Counted from the first letter of the stretch, positions 1 through 11,312 are shown. The stretch is DNA of 64,000 nucleotides from Lineus longissimus (GCF_910592395.1 NC_088308.1:9255001-9319000); one strand, 5' to 3'. The notes: generated from the sequence alone by a model not told the origin. Made by a program: numbers and translations.

Positions 1-877
1 CCAACGGACCCTGGTTTTACTTTGGAGTTTCCGTCTGCTAGTCTGGTTGCCTGACTACTCGGTTTGATTTCGGAGTTTTCTCTCCTAGTGTTGCCTACCA
101 AGGAGGCCAGTCTCCCCAAGTCCTTGAAATATAATTCTACGTGGCGCTTTTAACATTTTAGCTTATGACGGCCATTTCCTCTACAAAACCTATCATAATC
201 CGTTCGAATACAATAGGACCGGACACCTTTTCCTGGGGGACCCGGACATTTTCAACTTCGACAACGGTTTAGTAAAAATGTATCGTCACAGAAGTTGCAT
301 GTTCTAAAATGTGCCCTGATGGTATTCAAAAGGACACTTCCGGTCAATATGGTGACTCGGTTATGAATCTGAAAACACCGGTGATGACTGAAATACATCC
401 ATCTCTCAAATTAAGGGTAATGAATATACACTAGTTACAAAAATAACAAATTATGCAATTTTCAAATGAACAAGGGGGAGCGTGTGGGTGAAAGTGCATC
501 CGATACGTAATGAAATAACCATGTTATTAGCTCTCAATAGCTTCATAATAATCCAAGTGCAACCATCATCTCATTATTTAGCAATATGTCTCTCAAGATT
601 ATTTCTGCACACATGTTTTCGGAAACGAACTGTGACTTTTATATCAACGCAGTCGAGTACTAAATAGTATAGAATGTAAGACGAAAAACCTATATGAAAT
701 ATGCCGATATAGATTTTATTACACCTGAGAAACCGAATGTCAAATTGAACCGATTTACTTTTTGTGATCATGGGCTAGATAGAGCCAGCAATGCATAGTG
801 GACATCGTTCTGAGCCTGCGCATAGTCCTATATAGCCTACCTTGACCATCCTGAACCTTTAGGTCTATTCTCCCACT
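1..877. other. No gene seen; fragment of family J near 190-262
   Basis: AT-rich sequence. 190-262 (ATCCGTTCGAATACAATAGG, then ACCGGACACCTTTTCC) matches the right half of the foldback at 14324-14504. Nothing else is supported. Confidence 0.4.
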
Positions 878-1070
878 AAACGAAGCTGGACGATGCGAAA
901 ACCTTGGTGGTCAAGATAACCTTGACACCTATAACAGATAGTCGCCACTACAAGCATATATAGTCCTGGTACCAATTGTTTTCATACATGTACTCCGCCT
1001 CTCGATATTTCAAATATTTTTGTATACGAGGTAGGAGTATCAAAAACCTGTATCTCATGATGCGCTACAA
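878..1070. repeat. Dispersed repeat family B, copy 1
   Basis: The core 990-1062 (CTCCGCCTCTCGATATTTC and following) is the reverse complement of 5982-6055, with weaker similarity over a further 80 bp. A short part (CCTTGGTGGTCAAGAT) recurs at about 23229. Confidence 0.6.
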
Positions 1071-1207
1071 GACACCTCTATGGTGCTCTTTCATGGGGCC
1101 TTTTTCATGCCCATGCGTATAACTGGTCGCAAAACCTGAAAAACATGTTCTACATCTCCTCCATCTTCTGCCGACCGCGGTGCCAGTTCAATTCAAGTCA
1201 TGAGGAG

Positions 1208-1811
1208 GGCTTATTATAAACCGCGAGATGAGAAATCGCGAAAAGGCGAGATGAGTAATCATTATTTTCTGCCACAAGATTTTCTACTTCCCTGGACCAT
1301 GACAATCACCGGCCATTTCTAACGCTGCTGTCCACTTCTCCATTCGATGATAGTAGGGCTGAAAACAATACAAAGGTTACATGCAACTGCATGTTCATCT
1401 TGACCACAAAGGATTTTGCAACTTATTAGGATATACCACGAGGTTCAGGATACTGCTTGTATCAAGATTATTTTCACGTTACGCCTGGCGGCACAAGTCA
1501 TCATACACAAGATTGACCGATAACACAGGGCATGCACCTGGTGAACGTCTGGTCATGCCTAAAAATAGCGCGGGATAATCCGACAATCGAAACTAGGCTA
1601 TAAATTAGGTTAAATTCCACACATCGCACAGCGGAGTCTGTTTCAATGGGCCAATCAAAACAAGGATAGCTCCCTACTACAGCCTCGGTCTCATGAATGT
1701 TCGCCTTTTCAGGTTCCATATTTGCAATACATCCTGTGGCGCATGGTATACTCTCACCGAGGTTGGCATCTCGCGATTTCGCCTTCCACATCTCGCGGTT
1801 TATAGTATGCC
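1208..1811. mobile_element. Non-autonomous TIR DNA transposon, family A copy 1
   Basis: Seen: both ends carry inverted copies of TTATAAACCGCGAGATG, followed inwards by further GCGAAATCGCGAGATG-type repeats. The direct repeat CATGAGGAG lies at 1199-1207 and 1812-1820, immediately outside the ends, as a target-site duplication. About 8-9 bp suits hAT-like elements (inference). A second copy, inverted and roughly 95% identical over the best-conserved part, is at 47639-48204. No transposase is seen. A minus-strand frame of 96 codons (1501-1791) is shared with the second copy, but that is expected from nucleotide identity. Confidence 0.85.
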
Positions 1812-1820
1812 CATGAGGAG

Positions 1821-2900
1821 CAGTTCATGGTACCATGTATAAGGTCGAAGCCACCACCTTGATCTATTTACGGTAACCAATTTACCGCCTTTATTACCAA
1901 TGATGGAAAAACATCTCGCGGAGTAAAGAGTTCATTTTTTACATCCAGAGATCATGAGAAGATCCATTAAGGGACGTCTCTAACTTGCACCTTTAGTTGC
2001 GTGACATGATCTGCTCGCGGCTGCGACAGGTGTAATGTTTTGATGGACAACATCGGGTTGTCATGGTAACCAGGTCAATTTCTGGATGGCAAATGAAAGT
2101 GGTCGTTCGATTCTTGCAACAGGACACACTTTTATTGAATTCGGACCATGAACCCGAGTTCCTTATCATGCTCATCGAATCATCAGGGAAGAGGTTATTT
2201 TGACCATAGCAAGAATTTGCTAGGTGTGCATTGTACACATAATGTAAAACAAATCCCAATCACTACACCAAGTCTCCAAGCAGCATACTGCATTATCGCC
2301 CTCTATTTTCTTCGAATTGATGTTTCTTCAAAATAGGCCAGTCAGCTATATGAGTGAATACTGTACTGCGAACCGCCAAATTTTTGCAATTTGCGAAAAT
2401 TTAAGAGCAAAATAAAATATTCAAGAATTCTTTTGGTTTTTCGAATGAAAAATGTTTGGGGACATTAGTTTGGCGAATTATGCAATGTTTTTTGTCTTAC
2501 CTCGTACATTTCTAGTCATTTGTAGTGCAGTTGAATAACCGTCCTTCAAAGTTGTGGTCTTTTCCTGTTTCCACTTGCCAACCTATTTAATTCTAGGAAA
2601 TCCGGTCCTCATTTCCATACCCATGGTAATTTTGGGCTGATTAAATATGTTTTACAATAGTAACAAAATTCCAATGAAATATATAACAGTTTATTTAACA
2701 CTATAATTTACAGTTACTTACATTAAACTACGTGACGGCCACTCCTGTCACGTGTAGCTTTTTTTCGTGAGCTAATAAACCTAACAAACACTCTCAAAAC
2801 CATGGTCCCATTTAAACATGGAATTACTTTATTCGTACACGTACGCGCGATATCGTCCAAGCAAACTATTCGCGCTTGTCGCATTGGTTCCCAATGAATA
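1821..2900. other. No gene seen
   Basis: Unique-looking AT-rich DNA. Short open frames only, without splice-signal support or family resemblance. Confidence 0.3.
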
Positions 2901-2907
2901 CGATTTC

Positions 2908-3101
2908 GACAATGCATGTATACAGTGCTTTCTTACTTCACGCCACATTGCACCCAAACAAAGCAAAAATCGCATATGATGCGAAGTATATGCAAAATCG
3001 CGTCAACTCGCATTGCGACAACGCATGCGGTCGTACTTTCTTACTTCACGCCGCAATGCACCTAAACAATGAAAAAATCACGCAAAAATCGCATTCAGTA
3101 G
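2908..3101. repeat. Tandem duplication, unit 109 bp
   Basis: GACAATGCATG..CTTTCTTACTTCACGCC at 2908 is repeated as GACAACGCATG..CTTTCTTACTTCACGCC at 3017. The two units are similar but diverged, and the second is incomplete. Both are rich in CGCAT/AATCGCA words. Confidence 0.7.
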
Positions 3102-3372
3102 AAACCTCCTCTTAATCAGGTAAATGGTAGGGTGGTTGGCGATTACAACAAGCTGTCATCTCTCATATTTCCCTGAACAAACAGCAAAAGTCAACGCGAT
3201 TTGTAATGCATTACCAAAATCGCACACCGTACAAAACAGATTATTATGTTTCAATGGGACCGGCGAAAACAGTCTCGAGCATTATCAGTGTGGTGTTCAT
3301 ATGAATGTGCTGGTTACGGGTCGCAGGAAATTTAATGGAGGCTCGCTGGAATACTTTGTGTCTGGTGTAAAT

Positions 3373-3395
3373 GGGGGGGGGGGGGGGGGGGGGGG
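3373..3395 (+). repeat. Homopolymer run of 23 G
   Basis: Uninterrupted G run. It sits inside a region that resembles 5520-5620 (GGGTTACGGGTC.., then ..CCTTTGGCCCCTC), so it may lie within an old dispersed repeat. Confidence 0.9.
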
Positions 3396-3420
3396 CGAAA
3401 AACTGCTTTTCAGCCTCTAA

Positions 3421-4771
3421 AATCCTTTCGCCCCTCGACGAGCAGCAAATGATGCCGGCGAGTCGGTAACCTATTTCCGGCGACCTGTAATTGACGGGTA
3501 CATTAATTTGAACCACGATACTGTTTATAAAGGGAGATCTTTCACTGAAACCCAAGCTGGATAGTGAATACAATCATTTTCTATTTCAATCTAAGTTAGT
3601 TATGGTCCAATCAACCATGCTCGTTTTGGACATCAGTTTGATAAGTCTTTTTTGTTCTATCCCAAGCCAATCGATGTAAAATGACTGTATCAAAACTTTC
3701 TAACCAATTGGCATTTTCAACAACAACAAAACAAAATCGGCATCATCCCAAAGATCCTTTCGACCAAGGGTGAAAAGATTGCTGCAAAGATTGGTTCATT
3801 ATTGCAGCAGCCACCCTTTTGCGACCTGATCGAAGAACACAGATAGAATTACTCAGTTGCAAAGCTAAAATTTCTGTGAAAGGGCCTTGGAAAATCAATC
3901 TTCTCCGAAATTCAGGGCTCTCACTAGTGATAAATCCTTCTGTCAACTTGGGAATAGCTTTACAAAGCCACAATACATGTATCAGAAAACTCACGATGTC
4001 AGAAAACCCGCCCCTCCCATATCTCAATCTTTCCAACCCATGTCGAACTGGAGACCTCGTCACAGTTTTAAAAGCGGTTGATGCGAAAGTCATCAACCTT
4101 CCCAACTAATGTATAGTGTGATCTGACGAACAATATGTATCCTCCCCATGTACACATGATTTTATTTTAGTTAAAGTTATATTTTTCTCTGCACCATTCA
4201 GCGCCTAAGCTTTTCGATAACGATATAGACGGACGACAGGGTGTTGTCCAACGGTGACGATGTCATCCCGTTGCTCTATCACGGTCATGCCCCAAATAAG
4301 AAAAGCCGTCTGATAGAGCCGTGAACTATAGAGTAGTTGCTAATAACGAAGGGACGTTTCATACACGCTGCTAATCCTATTTCGAAATATCACCATTTAA
4401 TGCCTAAGCTAAGACATGCAATACATGTAGACCAAACGGTATCAATTATTCTATTTGAACCATTCCTTTCTAGTAAATCCTCACATATAAGTTTTCTTAT
4501 TCAGGAGTAAAAGTTTCTTACATTCAATTACATGTACATGAAGAACCCTGTATGCTCCAACGATATTCACGAGGTGGTTCTGATTAGTTGTCCTAACATT
4601 GTGTATATTTTTTACTTGCATTTCGTATCTACAGCACTACTCGCGGGGTGCTTGGGTATTTTCAGGGCTTGCTTAGAATATTTATATCCTTAGTTTGGTC
4701 CATGAGAGGTTTAAAATAATTTGACATTCAAATAATTGAGATATTGTTATTTTTGACACCCGATATACCAG
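3421..4771. other. No gene seen
   Basis: Open frames occur on both strands at 3743-4109 but overlap each other and lack recognisable domains or splice support. Confidence 0.3.
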
Positions 4772-4955
4772 GTCAAGCGACGAGGAATTATACCGGAAAA
4801 CTCATACACAAAATGTTGTACCATAAGGCAAGAACTGTGATAGTGCCCGGCGCGTTTTTTCCGAATCAATCAAAAACCAACGGCCAACAATCTGATTTGC
4901 ATAATTCCCCCGAAAACAATGCGCCAGCGCATACCCGCAGCGAAAACATGATACG
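4772..4955 (+). CDS. Candidate internal exon, unknown product
   Basis: Seen: a pyrimidine-rich acceptor ending CGATATACCAG, then 184 nt open in one frame, then a GTAAGA donor right after ATACG. The frame would encode about 61 residues (start QATRNYTGKLIHKML, end NAPAHTRSENMIR), hydrophilic in its C-terminal half. No family is recognised and no neighbouring exon was linked to it. An open frame of this length between splice-like signals can arise by chance, hence the low confidence. Confidence 0.25.
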
Positions 4956-5981
4956 GTAAGAACTACACTATACATGGTGTGGTAAAACAATTGTTAAACT
5001 AAGATAATTATGCAAAGAAATTGACAATATTGTACATTGTAACATTTTATTACCTCATCGCAGCAAAATGCCGAGGACGCAATCTTTCACTTCACGTGAC
5101 CTGGATTACTGAAATCTTTCCATAATTTGACTGGTGCGCTGGTGCCGAACTCGAATTGTTTTGGTATAACGTTTAATCAATTGCACTGACTTACATCTGT
5201 ACGAGTGAGACTGATAAGTTTGCAATCACTAGGAGTACCACTTACGCAGGCTCGCCTTTCAAGAATGTTTTAAACTACAACTTTTCACTTCCGCCTTGTT
5301 CTCGGTTTAGTCGTCACTCAGCAATCCAATTTAAGGAAAAAATATTCAGTCGCACATATACCTTTTTGATACTTAAACTGTTATCTTTCCAATCACATGT
5401 AGGCGGGATCTATTAATTATTTTCTCGGTTGAAGCTATACATGATAGGTCAGTGCTGATACCACTTTGTACACAAACCACCAAAAGGCCAACGCCAGTGC
5501 TGGCGATTCAAATTAATATGTGGGTTACGGGTCAATATTGACTTGTCCGCTTAATCTTTTTGTGCCTGGTGAAATGGATGGCTAGAAGCAATTAAAAAAA
5601 GGCCTTTGGCCCCTCCAGATTTTTTTGGGCAGATAATGGCGAATCTATTGTCACCTGTCACAAGTACAGTAATCTGAACCGCCGTCCAGATAATCATATC
5701 CAAAAACTATGAACCTTCAGAAATACGCCGTATAGCGAACGTATTAATCATAACAACCTGCAAAATATCACATTTCAATAATTGCGTCGATGTTTTTCTG
5801 TAGCCATGTTAAGGCTGGCCCAATACAAGTTGCGCGATACAATAAAAGGAAATAAGAAGTGACTGTGACGTTAAGTACCTAAAAATGCCAATATCATCGA
5901 TTTCCTGTCCTATCATTCGAGGTCACCATTTTCCTGCCAATGTTGTCAGGCAATCAATATTTTTATGCTGGTTAATACTAG
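4956..5981. other. No gene seen
   Basis: AT-rich DNA. 5515-5620 is weakly similar to 3300-3440 around the G run, suggesting remnants of one old repeat. Confidence 0.3.
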
Positions 5982-6110
5982 ACATCCTGAGATACAGGTT
6001 TTTGATACTCCAATCTCGTATACAAGAAATATTGAAATATCGAGAGGCGGAGTATATTGAAAAGAACCGACTGGCACCAGGATGGGTACTAGAGGGTCGA
6101 CTTGACAATA
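5982..6110. repeat. Dispersed repeat family B, copy 2
   Basis: Inverted copy of 878-1070. The best block contains GATACAGGTTTTTGATACTC and GAGAGGCGGAGTA. The open frame over it is incidental. Confidence 0.6.
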
Positions 6111-6118
6111 CACCTTAA

Positions 6119-6925
6119 AATTCCTTACATCACATGATCATTCATTACAGAAATAAAAATGTTCTTTTCAAATTCCTATTGGTTTAAAGCAGTCGTTGCT
6201 TGCCGAACTGATCGAGATTCAACCGAAATTGGGATGGTGGAGTCGGTGAACCTATTAGGCACTAAACGTGCAAACCATGATTAAGTCATAGGCCTATTAA
6301 CATGACTAAGCACCTATTTACAAACAGATGTAGGTTCTACATGAATCATTCCAAAGGTTCCATCCGAAGCTCATACGCGTTGCCAATTAAAATAAAATTT
6401 GTATAGTCGATCTTTTTGACGACTCAATTTAAAAATGTGGCTTTTGATTTCTTTTCCAACTTACAATTATAATTATGTACATGATTGTATTTACAATAAA
6501 TGTTAACATTCGATGCTATACATAAATGAGTATACAAATACACGATTACAAGTTCTATACACAATAATATATATGTATATTTTTTTCCTTGGGATTCGGC
6601 CTAGGCCTAGTATCTACAAGATTATTCTCTATACATTAGTGACAGGGATAACGGAACACGAGCACATACGGGTGATCTCTGATATGGCCACTGGGGGCGC
6701 CCTACAGGAGGGGTAACATGACGTCACGGGATTCCACATGCACTTTCACCATCCAGGTTTGCTATAGAATACCTAAAATAACATGGTGCATATTCCAGCA
6801 CGTTGACAATCATGTCATAAAATACCCTAAGCCCAGATGAAAAATCCGCCATTTGTTGACAAACATGACATGTGCTGCCATTTGGCGGATGACGAAGTTG
6901 ATTCCAAACTTCGTTTCGAATCCGT
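6119..6925 (-). other. Downstream flank / possible 3' UTR of the synaptotagmin-like gene
   Basis: Sequence 3' of the TGA stop on the minus strand. I did not find a clear AATAAA on that strand close to the stop. A short ATCCGCCA inverted pair lies around 6845-6892. No other gene is seen. Confidence 0.35.
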
Positions 6926-7236
6926 TCAGACCAACGTGTGCCATTGGGATATCACACTTCTTGGGGCGTACATCATTTCCTTCCAGTGTTCCAGGCCTTG
7001 TCCTGCGGCGTACATCACCGGACCAGAAATAGATTTCCCAATCACCCTATTCTTTCCAATTATGCTGCGTCCGCATACAGAGAATGTGACACTCAGCCGG
7101 TCGATGTTTGCTGGGTTGATGAAAAAGCAGAACTCTTCGTTAAATACCGGGTTCGTTCGTCGTCTGTGTGTCTTTGTTTTCTTGGACTTGATCATGTGCT
7201 CAGATGAGTTGAGAATGACCTTTACGTAAACGCCGT
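6926..7236 (-). CDS. Synaptotagmin-like protein, terminal coding exon (second half of C2B domain)
   Basis: Seen: on the minus strand a TTTTCAG acceptor precedes an open frame of 102 residues ending in TGA at 6926-6928. The frame reads as the second half of a synaptotagmin C2B domain: a strand with YVKVIL, a polybasic stretch KSKKTKTHRRR, TNPVFNEEF (the NPxFNE signature), IGKNRVIG, then HWKEM and the C-terminal QWHTLV. Family knowledge: the polybasic strand binds acidic lipid, SNAREs and AP-2, and the WHXL motif near the C-terminus is typical of synaptotagmin C2B domains involved in vesicle docking and trafficking. Loop-3 positions that usually hold Ca2+-binding aspartates read VCGRSIIGKNR, with no Asp. 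The first codon is split across the intron (A|AC, Asn), which joins it in frame to the exon at 8117-8237. Inference: a membrane-trafficking protein with a Ca2+-independent C2B. The paralogue cannot be named; Syt12, 15, 17 or 4/11-like are all possible. Confidence 0.92.
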
Positions 7237-8116
7237 CTGAAAATAAATTTTGTTAAATTATCAAAATGTTGGCATTTTCAGCATTTTATCAAACAATCAT
7301 TGATAACAGTTGACACATTATATACTTTTGATCGTGGCTATTCATAATTTACCGTGCGCGGGAAAACGTCGTTCCCATCGAGCAGACGATTCTTTCCAAG
7401 TAGATATTGATAAAACATGTTGCTGTTAATAAATTTTACATTTGATGCTTCTGCAATTGGTCAATAACATCAGCGGGACTAAACTGACAGGACTCGGAGG
7501 TTTTCCCAATCGCAGAGTAAGGAAGTTGACTGGTTTTCCCCTGCGCTCACTTAGATATCATCAAACATGATATTGCTCCGAATCAAATGGAGCTAAGATG
7601 CAGATTTCGACACTTGCGAAAACAGCACGCTACTCATGCGCATGAACAAAGACTGGTCGTCTTGTGTCAAAGTAGGAGGCAAACTAGGGTTTAAACGCGA
7701 CAATATTGTGTCATTCGTGAATAAATTTACCCCTCGTATTTACAGTAAATTTTGAATCCCCACCGTGCTGATCAACTTTATCTAAAATATATCGCACATA
7801 TTTCCCATTCTGAATGTTATTCTGAATTACGGATGGGCAGTCTGATACCAAGGCCTGATTCACGAATCCGGTTTCGAGGATCGAGATCGAGAAAACCTGC
7901 CCAAAAATTGATGACGTCATTCGCATAAGTCTACAATTCTCTCTGGATCGGTTCTCCGAAATGATAGCGAGACCTCACTAATGAGATCAAACAAGTTCGA
8001 AAAAAGTATTGATCTTAGCTTCGTGTGGCCCAAAGTTGGTAAATATTTAATTGAAATTTTGGCAGTTATTCGATATTCAAAATTATTTTTTTGCGTCGCC
8101 TAGTAAATGAGCTTAC
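7237..8116 (-). other. Intron of the synaptotagmin-like gene
   Basis: 880-bp intron splitting the C2B domain at a phase-1 position, with a GT donor next to 8117 and an AG acceptor next to 7236. It holds short open frames (for example 7711-7926 minus) with no family resemblance. I see no mobile element in it. Confidence 0.85.
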
Positions 8117-8237
8117 TTGTTTCTCTGGCGGCCTCTGGATATTTGATATCTTTACCCTTCAGTATGATAACTTTTATTGTTCCCTGGTTGGGGTCGTAAG
8201 CCAAGGCATAGAGGAGCTCCCCCTTATTGAGGTCCTT
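8117..8237 (-). CDS. Synaptotagmin-like protein, penultimate coding exon (first half of C2B domain)
   Basis: Seen: minus-strand exon of 121 nt bounded by a CTCGTTGCAG acceptor and a GTAAGC donor, open throughout, beginning in phase 0 and ending in phase 1. It encodes about 40 residues starting KDLNKGELLYALAYDP and continuing GTIKVIILKGKDIKYPEAA. This is the first C2B beta-strands (GELLxSLxYxP, then LxVxVLKAxxL) and loop 1. In Ca2+-binding synaptotagmins loop 1 has two Asp residues, ending in SDPYVK; here the joined exons give RETNGVYVK, so both are missing. Spliced to 6926-7236 it completes a domain of about 142 residues. The intervening intron is 880 bp. The upstream part of the gene (linker, C2A, membrane anchor) was searched for by eye on the minus strand and not recognised, so the gene is partial here. 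Confidence 0.9.
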
Positions 8238-8797
8238 CTGCAACGAGAAGAGGGAAAAATATTTTTAATTTTATTATGAACGGAACCCAAAGTAACAGCG
8301 AACACGTACACCCAAAAATTAAAAAACAAAATAAAATTCTTCATCACAAATCTTTAGTATACCGAAAAAAGCTTGATGTTAATAAACCAAGCAGCAGGGT
8401 GACCTATCTGAAAAAGAAATGTGTATGAATGCCAATACTAACGATTAAAAACTACACGCGTAAGTATTAAGCTTATTCAGATATTTTCGAAAATCGAGAG
8501 AAACCAGGCCGTATCTACTGCTAAATTCTGCAGTTTTCAGAGATGAGCCATAACCCGGCGATTGAGAGAGACTGAGGTCGAATTCACCTTTGGTATTTTC
8601 GGCAGTGAATCGAGAAGGAAACCGTAAGTGCGTAAGAGTGGAGTACGGCGCGTGAAGAGATTTTTAAAAAGACACGGACTTTATCGGAAAGAGCTATAGC
8701 CTCTTCCTTTGAGAATGGCCTTATTTTGGCAAATTAGTTACATCTGTACGTGTAATATGCCTTTTATTTATGATTTGTAAATACAAAAACGTAATAC
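8238..8797. other. Upstream of the C2B exon; no further exon recognised
   Basis: Probably intron of the synaptotagmin-like gene. A minus-strand open stretch at about 8470-8640 contains GEFDLSLSQSPGYGSS but does not resemble a C2 domain and lacks a convincing acceptor. Confidence 0.3.
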
Positions 8798-9517
8798 CAG
8801 TGTGGAGATTCGGACACTGTCCGCTATGGTCACCGAAGTAGCTAGCAGACGACAGCAAATAAATTGAAAGCACAGGCAGATTCAACCGCGAATATTTCCT
8901 GTTGTGTGGCATGTACACCAGAATAGGAAGATGTGATAACGAGCACTTGGCTCTAAGTGTTTCATAATGTGACTTAAAATGCAGTTATAGCTGATATACT
9001 GTCCGCTATGGTTAAATGTGGACACTGTCAGTCTGTCCGCTATGTTTATGCTGTAACCATAGCAGACAGTCACACAGGTGCACAGAGGTGACCATAGCCT
9101 GCCATATATTTTTGCGTTTTAAGTCACTTTTTAGAACGCTTTCAGCCAAGCGCTTGTAATCACATCTTTCTATTCTGGTGCACATGCTACGCTATTCAGC
9201 CCGTGCAATAATCCCCGCAACTCAGGCAATTATGGTAGAAATAAGCGCAAATTGTGACATTAATTTGGCATAGAGCTACAGAAACACTTATTTATCTACT
9301 TATTCAGGACATCTTCATCAATATAAACCTATCAACAGGTGTGTTTAAGCTATCATCTAGAAATACCAACCACCAAATCCCACGTCGTGTGCCATAGAAC
9401 AGGAAATATTCGCGGTTGAATCTACATGTGCTTTAATTTTTTTTCCTGTCGTCTGCTAGCCGCTTTGGTTAATATAGCGGACAGTGATTTGCTGACACTG
9501 TCCAAATCTCTGCACTG
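8798..9517. mobile_element. Long-TIR non-autonomous DNA element with an internal insertion
   Basis: Seen: the left arm 8798-8910 (CAGTGTGGAGATT.., GCTAGCAGACGACAG.., CAACCGCGAATATTTCCTGT) is inverted at 9395-9517. An inner arm 8910-8985 (CACCAGAATAGGAAGATGTG..) is inverted at 9112-9187. The two blocks adjoin on the left but are about 205 bp apart on the right, which implies a later insertion at about 9189-9394. The word GTCCGCTAT recurs several times. No target duplication is evident and there is no transposase. Confidence 0.8.
9189..9394. mobile_element. Probable nested insertion inside the right arm of the 8798-9517 element
   Basis: This segment interrupts the right arm between the blocks GGTGCACATG and GTGCCATAGAACAGG, which are contiguous in the left arm. 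Its own ends are not clearly defined. Confidence 0.45.
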
Positions 9518-9668
9518 TATAAGCTTGCACAACTTATTTTGTCTGTCGAGTACAGACCAATTAATCGAGTTCTTAGATGACGACGTTGCGGCCGAAGCAA
9601 ATATAGCCAAATACAACGACGAAGAACAACTGGATCGACCAGCTCAAAATTAGTCAATCTTTACTCGA

Positions 9669-10227
9669 GCTATATGGAGTATTAGAAAAAGCTGGATCAC
9701 TGGACTGCCTAATTTACTGGATTGTGACTCATGGATTATCACCGCCTGGATGGATTGCCCAATTCCCAAATCCCTTACGTTTCCCACCATGTGCTTCAGG
9801 TGCACACACTTATGCATTCTTCAGTATCAGACTCTTCACCAGAGAAATCGCCAGGCTATTACCGGCGGTTTTACATGAACTACAGAAGTTTTGTAGCCAC
9901 TAAAGAACTTCCTAATCAATATGTGAATGATTATTTACCTGAGTCGAGGTATTCGATTAGGATAGCATAAGGCTTAGTATTGTAACATGCACGGGTAGGC
10001 TACACTACAGTGCGGCATGCAGTGCCAGCTACAGCAGATGTGGCTATGCGTCCGATGTCGATACATAGGCCGCGTGAGCGTAGGGATGAGGAACCAATCT
10101 ATCTATACATAAATATTATATCCCATTTTCCGAACGATACCCAATCCAGGCGGTGGTGATCCATGACTCACAATCCAGTGAATCCAGTAGTCCAGTGATC
10201 CAGCTTTTTCGAATACCCAGCTATATG
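9669..10227. mobile_element. Foldback element family C
   Basis: Arms 9669-9757 and 10141-10227 are inverted copies containing GCTGGATCACTGGACT and CTGGATTGTGACTCATGG. The spacer is about 385 bp. Part of the left end plus adjoining spacer recurs at 21064-21195. Confidence 0.75.
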
Positions 10228-11134
10228 ACACCAGCTAATGATTAACGGCCCGCCGTTGTTATAAGAAGCAGCAGTATTAACGGAGTTTATGGGCTTCTGT
10301 GTAAATGTCACGAGAGAAAGTACTTTCCTCATAATCCAAAGGTTATCAACAGCATGGACTAAAAATGCAACGTCAGCGATAACGTCCATCGTCGTCAGAT
10401 AGATTCGAAAGCATTTGATGTTGTTGAAGGAGGTGTCACGAAAAAGACCCTCCTCGAATGCCCAAGGACAACGGACAATTACCAAGAAGGCGTGGAACCC
10501 GAGATATGCATGAATTTAAAACTGACATAAGGAACCACTGATACATATATTTCTCATATATTTTGGAGCATCAGAACTCGTAGATAGGCATTGTAGGCGG
10601 CCCTTGAAAGGCAGGACAGTCATGTAATTGTGCATATCGAGCTGTCGGTTTGGTAAGTGCTAACCGCTAGAAGTCTGCAACGGCGCGTGTTCGTCATCAA
10701 AAAACAACAACTAATAGGTAGGAAGCACGTGAGCTGTAATTGAAACTCATGTTGACTCATAAAGAAATATTAGTGCTGGTAATGTAGGAGAAGACCGGGG
10801 CACCCGCATGGAAACTACTGAGAATCGAATACAGAAAGGTGCCGGCGTTTGGTGCTTCCACTGATTCGCTATTCAAACAGCCCGTTAAGATTCTGTAAAG
10901 AGGGGTTGCAGCTTAGTAAACAGATATCCGAATGGCCATCCCCTGGGGCGAATAGGATGGAATTAAATTCCGTTTTAAATTGTATATTTAGAATCAATAT
11001 GTGACAAAAAACAACCTACACTTGTATACCATGTATTTTCAGGAACAGGTAATAGCAAATAAATTCGAAGGGTAAAAGTCGCCAAACCACCTTGGTTCCA
11101 GAAATACCAGTCAAGAATAATCATTAGCATTGTA
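10228..11134. other. No confident gene; minus-strand open stretch of about 90 codons
   Basis: On the minus strand about 10230-10500 is open. It reads FRIYLTTMDVIADVAFLVHA, vaguely like a GPCR second transmembrane segment. No flanking transmembrane exons or splice support were found, so no call is made. Confidence 0.2.
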
Positions 11135-11312
11135 CAGTGGAACCTCCCTTAGTGGACACCTCTTTACTGAGGACAACCTCTCTACGAAGGACACTAGCTT
11201 CGGTCTCAAATTGGTTGTTTCCATTCAATTTGACCTCTCAAATCAGGACACCTCTCTATTAAGGACAGGACTTGTCAGTCCCGAGATTGTCTTTAATAGA
11301 GAGGTTCTACTG
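11135..11312. mobile_element. TA-flanked MITE, pogo/Tc1-mariner-like
   Basis: Terminal inverted repeat CAGTGGAACCTC / GAGGTTCTACTG, with TA on both sides (11133-11134, 11313-11314). Internal repeats of the CCTCTCTA..AGGACA type are present. Family knowledge: CAGTRGAACCTC ends with TA duplication are common in pogo-like elements. No coding capacity. Confidence 0.82.

Noticed and set aside
3244-3573. Frame with a polyproline run
   Set aside because: The polyproline is the translated G run; no gene evidence.
8470-8640. Possible C2A or linker exon of the synaptotagmin-like gene
   Set aside because: Open on the minus strand, but lacks C2 signatures and a convincing acceptor.
10168-10485. GPCR-like transmembrane stretch on the minus strand
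   Set aside because: Only one segment looks vaguely like a TM2; no other receptor signatures, and part of it overlaps the family C foldback arm.
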